Below are positions 1-7,400 of a DNA stretch of 64,000 bases, in pieces. A model generated the notes under the pieces. That model did not search any database and was not told the DNA's origin. It saw nothing but the letters and a program-made list of their open reading frames with translations. Made by a program: the position numbers and the translations under genes. Source of the DNA: UBA2357 sp041678045 (GTDB lineage: Bacteria > Pseudomonadota > Gammaproteobacteria > Burkholderiales > Rhodocyclaceae); contig JBAYOV010000006.1 of the NCBI GenBank assembly GCA_041678045.1, forward strand, positions 35,974-99,973. Direction: 5' to 3'. Every line of letters begins with the position of its first letter. Position 1 is the first letter of the stretch.

Positions 1-1179
1 GACCCCAAGCAGCTGCCGCCCACCAGCTTCTTCGACCGCATGCAGGACGACGGCGATGGCGACAGCGACCTCACCGGCATCGAAGAATCCGAAAGCATCC
101 TCGACGCCACCCTGCCGATCTTTCCCGCCCGGCGGCTGCGCTGGCACTACCGCTCACAGCACGAAAGCCTGATCGCCTTCTCCAACCAGTCCTTCTACGA
201 CGGCGACCTCGTGCTGTTTCCGTCCCCGCACAAGCACGACGAACACTTCGGCATCCAGTACAGCCGCGTGCAGGGCGGCTGTTTCATCAACCGGCGCAAC
301 CTCGAAGAAGCCCGCATCATCGCCGAAGCGGTGCGGGAGCACTTCGCCCACCGTGCCGACGAAACCCTGGGCGTGGTCGCGATGAGCGCCGAACAGCGGC
401 TGCACATCGAACGCGCCATCGATGACCTTGCCCGCGACGACGCCCTGTTCCGGGAGCGCCTGGAGCGCGACGCGAACCATCCCGAAGCGCTGTTCGTCAA
501 AAACCTCGAGAACGTCCAGGGCGACGAGCGCGACGTGATCTACATTTCCATGACCTACGGCCCGCAGGAACCCGGCGGCCGCGTCCTGCAGCGCTTCGGT
601 CCGATCAACTCCGACGTCGGCTGGCGCCGCCTCAACGTGTTGTTCACCCGCTCGCGCAAGCGCATGCACATCTTCAGCTCGATGGGCTCGGACGACATCG
701 TTGTCGGCGCATCGAGCAAGCGCGGCGTGCAGGCCTTGCGCGCCTTCCTCGCCTACTGCGAAACCGGCATCCTGCACCACACCCAGCATGCCACCGGCCG
801 CGCACCCGACAGCGACTTCGAGATCGCCGTCATCGAAGCCCTGCGCCGCGAAGGTTTCGACTGCGTGCCGCAGGTCGGCGTCGCCGGCTTCTTCATCGAC
901 ATCGCCGTCATCGACCCCGGCCGTCCCGGCCGCTACCTGATGGGCATCGAATGCGACGGCGCCACCTACCACTCCGCCAAATCCGTGCGCGACCGCGACC
1001 GCCTGCGCCAGGCCGTACTCGAGCGCCTGGGCTGGCGCATCCGCCGCATCTGGTCCACCGACTGGTTCAAGAACCCGCGCGGCGAACTCGCCCCCATCGT
1101 ACGGGAGCTGCACTCGTTCAAAACCCCCGATCCGGAACCTCCAGAAGAGGCGAAGTCAAACAGCGCTCTTTCGCCCTGA
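1..1179 (+). CDS. SF1 helicase with C-terminal endonuclease-like domain, 3' part
   Basis: The reading frame is open from base 1, so the gene starts before the window. The first visible residues are DPKQLPPTSFF, helicase motif III of superfamily 1 (UvrD/Upf1-like, AAA_12). The middle carries the later helicase motifs (VQGDERDVIYIS, then RLNVLFTRSRKRMHIF). The last ~120 residues (from FEIAVIEALRREGF) contain D..., GIECDGATYHS and RDRDRLRQ, the pattern of the Vsr/DUF559-like MTES_1575 restriction-endonuclease fold. Proteins with DUF4011, helicase and Vsr-like domains are known as single-gene anti-phage effectors (Hhe). The N-terminal part is not visible, so the DUF4011 domain cannot be confirmed. 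It probably acts on DNA by unwinding and cleavage; the target is unknown. Confidence 0.85.
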   Translation, partial: DPKQLPPTSFFDRMQDDGDGDSDLTGIEESESILDATLPIFPARRLRWHYRSQHESLIAFSNQSFYDGDLVLFPSPHKHDEHFGIQYSRVQGGCFINRRNLEEARIIAEAVREHFAHRADETLGVVAMSAEQRLHIERAIDDLARDDALFRERLERDANHPEALFVKNLENVQGDERDVIYISMTYGPQEPGGRVLQRFGPINSDVGWRRLNVLFTRSRKRMHIFSSMGSDDIVVGASSKRGVQALRAFLAYCETGILHHTQHATGRAPDSDFEIAVIEALRREGFDCVPQVGVAGFFIDIAVIDPGRPGRYLMGIECDGATYHSAKSVRDRDRLRQAVLERLGWRIRRIWSTDWFKNPRGELAPIVRELHSFKTPDPEPPEEAKSNSALSP

Positions 1180-1216
1180 GACCATACAAACCGGTCGAAG
1201 GGCCATCTCGTTATCC

Positions 1217-2839
1217 TCACACCCTGAAACGCGACACGGCCTCCTGCAGGGTGACGGCCAGGGTTTCCAGTTCGCGGGCGGCAGACAGGGTGCGGTCTAT
1301 GGCGGCGGTGTTGTCCCGGGCCATGCGGGCAATGTCCTCGATGCTGCCGGCGACGCGGGTGCTGGATTCGCGCTGGGCATCGGTGGCGGTGGCGATCTGA
1401 TCCAGCCCCTGGCCGACTTCGACCACCAGACCATTGGCGGCTTCGAGTACGCCTGACACGATGCCTGCGGCCTCCCGGCTGCTACCCAAGTGCTGCAGAC
1501 CGGCCTGAATGGATGCCTGCACCGCGCGCGATTGCTGGGTGATGTCCTGGGTGATCGCATCGATCTCGCCGGCCGAGCGGGCCGACTTCTCGGCCAGCTT
1601 CCTGACCTCGTCGGCCACCACCGCAAAGCCCCGGCCGGCCTCGCCCGCACGGGCGGCCTCGATGGCCGCATTCAGGGCGAGCAGATTGGTCTGCTCGGCA
1701 ATCTCGCGCACTTCGCTGGTCATGCCGGTGATCGACGCGGTGGATTTCACGAATGCCGCCACCAGTTCGGCCATGTTCTGCACCGCGTCCTCCACATGCG
1801 CCACTTCGCCAATCAACTGCTGCAGGCTGGCCTGGCCCTCGCCCGAACGGGCCAGGCTCTGGCGCGACAGGGTACGCACCCGGTCGGTGCTGGCCGCGAT
1901 GTGGTTGATGTTCTCCGCCAGCCCGTCCACCGCTGCAGCGGCGCTGGCCGATTGCTCGTCCTGCCGGTGCGAACCTTCCGCAACGCTTTCCGCATTGCTC
2001 ACCACGCCCCGGGCAGAGCCGGTCACCGTGGCGGCCGACTGCCCGACCTGACGGACGAGTTCGGCAATCGTGCCAAGCATGCGGTTGAACATCGAGGCGG
2101 TGTGGCCGATCTCGTCATGCGTCTCCACCTTCAGCCGGCGGGTCAGGTCACCGCCGCCCTGTGCGATCTCGCTCAGGCTGCCGGACAAGTGCGACAGGGG
2201 CTTCACCACCACCTGCCGGATGAAGAAGTACACAAAACCGAGCAGGGGCAGGGACGCCAGCACCGCAAACAGGATGCTCCTGTTGCGCTGGGTGCTGACG
2301 GCGGCATTCACGTTGTCCAGCGACACCCGCATCGACACCACGCCCAGCGGCGTGCCCTCGGGCACCTGATGGCACAGGATGCAGTCCTTGCCCAGATAAT
2401 TGGGGCTGGCAACCGACGGAATCACCACCCGCAGATGTTCGCCGTGGCGCGCGTCCTGCTCCACCCGCATCACCTGCGTGCCGCTGTTCATCACCTCCGC
2501 TTCCAGCGCATCGGGCTGCATTTCGCCGCCGCTGCCCGGGCCGTAGATGCGCGTCACACCGTCGGCCCGGAGCACGCGCAGGTCGCGCACGGCGGTCAGC
2601 TCCTTGATCTGGTCAAGAAACACGTCTCGCTGGGCCACCGTACCGGTGATCATCATGCCGGTCAGGCCGGCCATGGTCATTTCGTTGATCGTGCTGGCAA
2701 AATCCTTCGCCTGATCGATCGCATTAAGCCGGTTGCTACGGGTTTCCCAGGCAATCATGCTGCCCCATGCCAGCACCAGCATCAACCAGATCACGCCAGT
2801 CAGCTTGATCCAGATCGGGGTATTCGATAAGCGGTTCAT
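1217..2839 (-). CDS. Methyl-accepting chemotaxis protein with a CxxCH-containing periplasmic sensor
   Basis: A membrane chemoreceptor signalling to CheA/CheW. It has a first membrane helix at about residues 6-28, a periplasmic domain of ~160 residues, a second helix at about 189-209, a HAMP domain, and a cytoplasmic signalling domain with the classic hairpin tip EQTNLLALNAAIEAARAGE. The sensor contains CILCH (about residues 153-157), a covalent haem c attachment motif, shortly before the second helix. Haem-c sensor domains of this kind are known in some chemoreceptors and kinases of redox-active bacteria, so it may sense redox state, oxygen or NO. The start is chosen at MNRLSNTP; a start four codons upstream (2851) is also possible. 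Cytochrome c' lies divergently upstream. Confidence 0.9.
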   Translation of the reverse strand: MNRLSNTPIWIKLTGVIWLMLVLAWGSMIAWETRSNRLNAIDQAKDFASTINEMTMAGLTGMMITGTVAQRDVFLDQIKELTAVRDLRVLRADGVTRIYGPGSGGEMQPDALEAEVMNSGTQVMRVEQDARHGEHLRVVIPSVASPNYLGKDCILCHQVPEGTPLGVVSMRVSLDNVNAAVSTQRNRSILFAVLASLPLLGFVYFFIRQVVVKPLSHLSGSLSEIAQGGGDLTRRLKVETHDEIGHTASMFNRMLGTIAELVRQVGQSAATVTGSARGVVSNAESVAEGSHRQDEQSASAAAAVDGLAENINHIAASTDRVRTLSRQSLARSGEGQASLQQLIGEVAHVEDAVQNMAELVAAFVKSTASITGMTSEVREIAEQTNLLALNAAIEAARAGEAGRGFAVVADEVRKLAEKSARSAGEIDAITQDITQQSRAVQASIQAGLQHLGSSREAAGIVSGVLEAANGLVVEVGQGLDQIATATDAQRESSTRVAGSIEDIARMARDNTAAIDRTLSAARELETLAVTLQEAVSRFRV

Positions 2840-3135
2840 GTCTTTGTCCATTCCCGGCCTGCTTTCGCAGGACATTGCACGTCCAGCCACGACGCATGCC
2901 TCATTCTACGGCGCATCGCCGTGCAAACTTGAGGCCGGATTTAACGATTCGTAACCCGATCCATGGATAATTCCCGGGCGGGCCGGCCAACACAATATCC
3001 AGAATTGTTAATATGTTGCCTCAGGCCGCGAACCAATCCACTCCGGAAGCGTCCCAGAGGCGGACGCCAGTTGCGTAGCACATGCTGTGCAGCCGCAGTT
3101 CCGGCCTTCGTGTCTCACTCAAACGGGAGTACCCA

Positions 3136-3612
3136 ATGATGAAAAAAACCCTGACCCGCATCACCCTCGGCCTGCTGGCCCTTTCGGCCGCCAGCGTGGT
3201 GTCTGCCCAGTCCGCCGAAGACATGATCAAATTCCGCCAGTCCGGCTATACGTTCATGAGCTGGAACATGGGCACGATCAAGGCCCATGCGGTCGATGGT
3301 TCGGTCGAATTCAACGCCGCCCAGGTCCAGGCCGCCGCCAACTCGCTGGCCGCCATCGCCAACTCGGGCATGGGTGCGCTGTACGCGCCCGGCACCGATC
3401 AGGGCACCGGCTGGAAACCCACCCGCCTGAAGTCCAGCTTCTTCGAAGAACAGCAGAAAGTCGGCGAAATCGCCGTGAATTTCGTGCAACAGGCGAACAA
3501 GCTGCAGGAAGTGGCTGCCACTGGCGACAAGGCGGCCATCGCCGCCCAGTTCGGTGAAGTCGGCAAGGCCTGCAAGGCCTGTCACGACAACTACCGCATC
3601 TCCGAAAAGTAA
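3136..3612 (+). CDS. Cytochrome c' (class II c-type cytochrome)
   Basis: A periplasmic four-helix haem protein that binds NO or CO. The start MMKKTLTR gives a standard signal peptide ending VVSA-QS, followed by about 135 mature residues. The C-terminal haem site is CKACHDNYR, the expected position for class II cytochromes c. The upstream GGGAG gives a reasonable ribosome site. The next gene downstream, on the opposite strand, is a b561-type cytochrome, a usual partner that can pass electrons to cytochrome c'. Likely role: NO detoxification or electron storage, inferred from the family. Confidence 0.93.
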   Translation: MMKKTLTRITLGLLALSAASVVSAQSAEDMIKFRQSGYTFMSWNMGTIKAHAVDGSVEFNAAQVQAAANSLAAIANSGMGALYAPGTDQGTGWKPTRLKSSFFEEQQKVGEIAVNFVQQANKLQEVAATGDKAAIAAQFGEVGKACKACHDNYRISEK

Positions 3613-3670
3613 GCACGGCAGGACAGCCCGGCCGGTCCGCACGCATTGCGCGCTGCAGGCCGGCCGAAGA

Positions 3671-3707
3671 AACGGCCACCCGCAGTAACCTGCTGCGGGT
3701 GGCCGTT
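3671..3707. terminator. Bidirectional hairpin terminator between cytochrome c' and cytochrome b561
   Basis: A perfect 15-bp stem (3671-3685 pairs with 3693-3707) with a 7-nt loop lies between two convergent genes. The T-run after it is weak (gtcattt), so efficiency is uncertain, but position and stem strength fit a shared terminator. Confidence 0.75.
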
Positions 3708-3730
3708 GTCATTTCAGGAGTGACCGGCGC

Positions 3731-4453
3731 TCACCAGCCCAGCGAAGGCGGCGGGGGCGGGGGCGGTGGAATCAGCGCTCCGCTGCTTGCCCACATCGCT
3801 GCGGCAGTGATCAGCACCGCAATCACGAAGGCCCCCCATCCACCGCCCCGGTTGCCCTCGGGCATTGCGCCGGTGCCGTCCTGAGCGCCTCCCCGGGTTT
3901 CGTCCCCGATCTCCTTGCGGCCGGTGATCATCGGCTTGATCAGGTTGTCCTTCTTCACATGGGTGTAGAACATCACGGCCGCCACATGCAGCGCCACCAG
4001 CGCGTAGATGAACCACTCTGCCTGGCGGTGCAGGCTGGTGAGCTGGCTGGCCAGGTCGCCACTCACCGCCCGGTACAGCGGTCCGGTGAAGGCAATGTCA
4101 TCGGTGGTAAACAGGCCGGTGGTGGACTGGAAGGCCATCAGCCCCAGCAAACCCAGCACCGACAGGGCGCCCAGCGGGTTGTGGCCGATGCCCTGCCAGC
4201 GTCCCTTCAGATAATCGACGATGGCCCCCGGACCGCGCACGAAGCTGCTGAAGCGGGCCGTGCGCGAACCGATCACGCCCCAGACGATGCGGAACACGAT
4301 CAGTCCGAAGATCATGTGGCCAAAACGGCCGTGCCAGACAATCGCATTGCCGCCAATCTTGATGCTGACGATCGCGCCGATCACCAGCGCCAGCAGCAGC
4401 CAGTGAAACAGCCGGACCGGCACATCCCACACCTTGATGGTTTTTTCAGTCAT
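3731..4453 (-). CDS. Cytochrome b561 family membrane protein
   Basis: A di-haem b-type membrane cytochrome of about 240 residues. Start MTEKTIKVWD is the typical N-terminus (KVWDVPVRLFHW), with His residues in the first and later helices (LFHW, WHGRFGH, LHRQAEW, ALHV) as haem ligands and four or more hydrophobic segments. It probably transfers electrons from the quinone pool to a periplasmic acceptor such as the convergent cytochrome c'. The C-terminus has an added membrane segment and an unusual run of eight prolines. The start codon overlaps the end of the upstream uvrA-like gene by 8 bp, so the two are probably co-transcribed. Confidence 0.92.
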   Translation of the reverse strand: MTEKTIKVWDVPVRLFHWLLLALVIGAIVSIKIGGNAIVWHGRFGHMIFGLIVFRIVWGVIGSRTARFSSFVRGPGAIVDYLKGRWQGIGHNPLGALSVLGLLGLMAFQSTTGLFTTDDIAFTGPLYRAVSGDLASQLTSLHRQAEWFIYALVALHVAAVMFYTHVKKDNLIKPMITGRKEIGDETRGGAQDGTGAMPEGNRGGGWGAFVIAVLITAAAMWASSGALIPPPPPPPPSLGW

Positions 4454-7400
4454 GTTGATGATCCTCGGTTCTTGCTTCGGGATTGGAATGTGCACTGACC
4501 TTCCGCAGTGCAATAAATTCACCCAGAATCCGCGCCGTATGCGATCCGGGCTGTTCGCACACCGCGTCCACCGGCCCCTGGGCCACAATGCAGCCCCCGC
4601 CGTCGCCCCCCTCCGGCCCTAGGTCGATGAGCCAGTCGGCCTCGGCCATTACATCGAGGTCATGCTCGATGACCAGCACCGTGTGACCCGCATCGGCCAG
4701 CCGGTGCAGCACATGAATGAGCTTCTCGACATCGGCCATGTGCAGGCCCACGGTAGGCTCGTCGAGCACATACAGGGTGTGCTTTTCAGGCGGCAGGGGG
4801 TGTCCGCCAGTGGCCGTGTCCTCGCCGGCACGGTTGCGCACCTTGGCGAGTTCGGCCACCAGCTTGATGCGCTGCGCTTCCCCGCCCGACAGCGTCGGGC
4901 TGGGCTGGCCCAGCGTCAGATAGCCCAGCCCGACATCCTGCAGCAAGCTGAGCGGATGAGCGATGGCCGGGTGAGCGGCGAAGAAGTCGACTGCGTCGTC
5001 GATCGGCATCGCGAGCACCTCGGCCACCGATTTGCCACGCCACGCCACCGCCAGCGTCTCGGGGTTGAAGCGTGCGCCGCCGCAGGCTTCGCAGGGCAGG
5101 CGCACGTCGGGCAGAAAGTTCATCTCCACGGTGATGCGCCCTTGCCCCTCGCACACCGGGCAGCGACCGGCGCCGGTGTTGAAGGAAAAGCGCGAGGCGT
5201 TCCATCCGCGCGTTCTGGCGTCGAAGGTTTCGGCAAAAAGCTTGCGAATCGGATCCCAGAAGCCGACGTAGGTGGCCGGGCAGGAGCGCGGCGTCTTGCC
5301 GATCGGCGTCTGGTCGACCTCCAGCACGCGGCCGACCTGCTGCCAGCCAAGCAACGCCCGGCAGCCGGTCGGAACCCCCAGGACCGTCTCCATCACCGTT
5401 CGGTCTGAGCCTGTCGAAGTACTTCCGACCACCGCTCGCGCTGAGCCTGTCGAAGCGCTTCCGGAGGCGCTCGACCGGCCTTCGACAAGCTCAGGCCGAA
5501 CGGTTTCAGCCACTGCGGCGGTGGCTGCCTGCTGCGCCTTTTTCGCCCTCGCCCGGCCCGCCGGGCTGGCATCGCCCAGCCGACGCTTCAGGTTGGCGAG
5601 CAGCACGTCGCGCGCCAGCGTGGATTTGCCCGACCCTGAAACGCCGGTCACCACGGTGAGCCGGCCCAGCGGCACGCGCGCCTCGACCTCACGCAAGTTG
5701 TGCAGGGTGGCGCCACGCACGACGATGGACGGATGATCTTCCGCCACCGCCCGACGCGGATGCAGCGGATGCACCAGTGGCGCACGCAGGCAGGCCCCGG
5801 TCGCGGACTCGGGCGCAGCGATCAGCTCCGGCAGACGACCTTCGGCCACCACCCGGCCACCCCGCACGCCGGCCCCGGGGCCGAGGTCGATGACGTGATC
5901 GGCACGGCGGATGGTGTCTTCGTCGTGCTCGACCACCAGCAGGGTGTTGCCACGGTCGCGCAGGGCTTCCAGCGTGTCGAGCAGCAACTGGTTGTCGCGC
6001 GGATGCAGGCCGATGGTCGGTTCGTCGAGGATGTAGCACACCCCGCGCAGGTTGGAGCCGAGCTGCGCGGCCAGACGAATGCGCTGTGCCTCGCCCCCGG
6101 ACAGCGTGGGCGCACCACGGTCGAGCGCGAGATAGCCCAGCCCGACCTTTTGCAGGAATTCGAGCCGCCCACGGATTTCAGCAACCAGATCGCGGCCGAT
6201 CTCCTGTTCGCGACCGACGAGCTCCAGCGTGCCGAAAAACGCTGCGCAGTCATTCACCGAGCGTGCCGACAGGCGGTCGATGCCAAGATCGCGAAAGCGC
6301 ACCGCGCGCGCGACCGGATTGAGGCGTGCGCCGTCGCACACCGGGCAGACCTCGGCATGCCTGTCGGCCCCGTCCTCGCTGACCTCGTCCAGCCCGGCCA
6401 GATCGAGCGCATTCGGGTCTTCCACCCGGCCGGAAACCTTGGCCCCCGTGCCATAACAGGCCGGGCACCAGCCATGTTTGGCGTTGTACGAGAACAGGCG
6501 CGGATCGGGCTCCGGAAAACTGGTGCCACAACACGGGCAGGCGCGCTGGGTGGAGAAGGTGAGCGGCGCGGCATCGGGCTTGTCCAGCGGCAGCAACCGA
6601 ACCACCCCCTTGCCATGTTCGAGCGCAGTTTCGAGCTGCTCGCGCAACAGGCCCTCCTGCCCGGGCTGCAACATCAGCCTGCCCACCGGCAAATCGATGT
6701 TGTGTTCCTTGTAGCGGTCGAGGCGCGGCCATTTGCGCGTCGGCAGGTATTCGCCATCCACCCGCAACTGCTCAAAGCCCTTGCCACGCGCCCATTTGGC
6801 GAGATCGGTGTACAAGCCCTTGCGGTTGGACACCAGCGGCGCAAGCAACTCCACCGACTCGCCGGCAAAATCGCGCAGGATTTGCGCGGCAATCGCATCG
6901 AAGCTCTGCGGCAGCACCGGCACCTCGCACTCGGGGCAGTACTGGGTGCCGAGCTTCACGTAGAGCAGGCGCAGAAAGGGCTGGATCTCGGTCAGCGTAC
7001 CCACCGTGCTCTTGCGCCCGCCACGGCTGACGCGCTGCTCGATGGCAACGGTGGGCGGGATGCCGAACAGCGCATCGACATCGGGCCGGCTCGCCGGCTG
7101 CACGAACTGGCGCGCGTAGGCGTTGAGCGACTCCAGGTAACGGCGCTGGCCTTCGCCGAACACGATGTCGAAGGCCAGCGTGGATTTGCCCGAGCCGGAC
7201 AGCCCGGTGATGACCGTGAAGCGGTCGCGCGGAATGCTCAGGCTGACGTTTTTCAGGTTGTGCTCGCGCGCATGACGGATGCCGATCACCGGCGCCGGCA
7301 ACAGACGCGGCGCGGCGGAATCGGCCGCCCGCAGCGCACCGGACGGACGGCGCACGGCCTCGTCCAGCGCTGCGAGGTAGTCGCGCAGCGCCCGGCCGGT

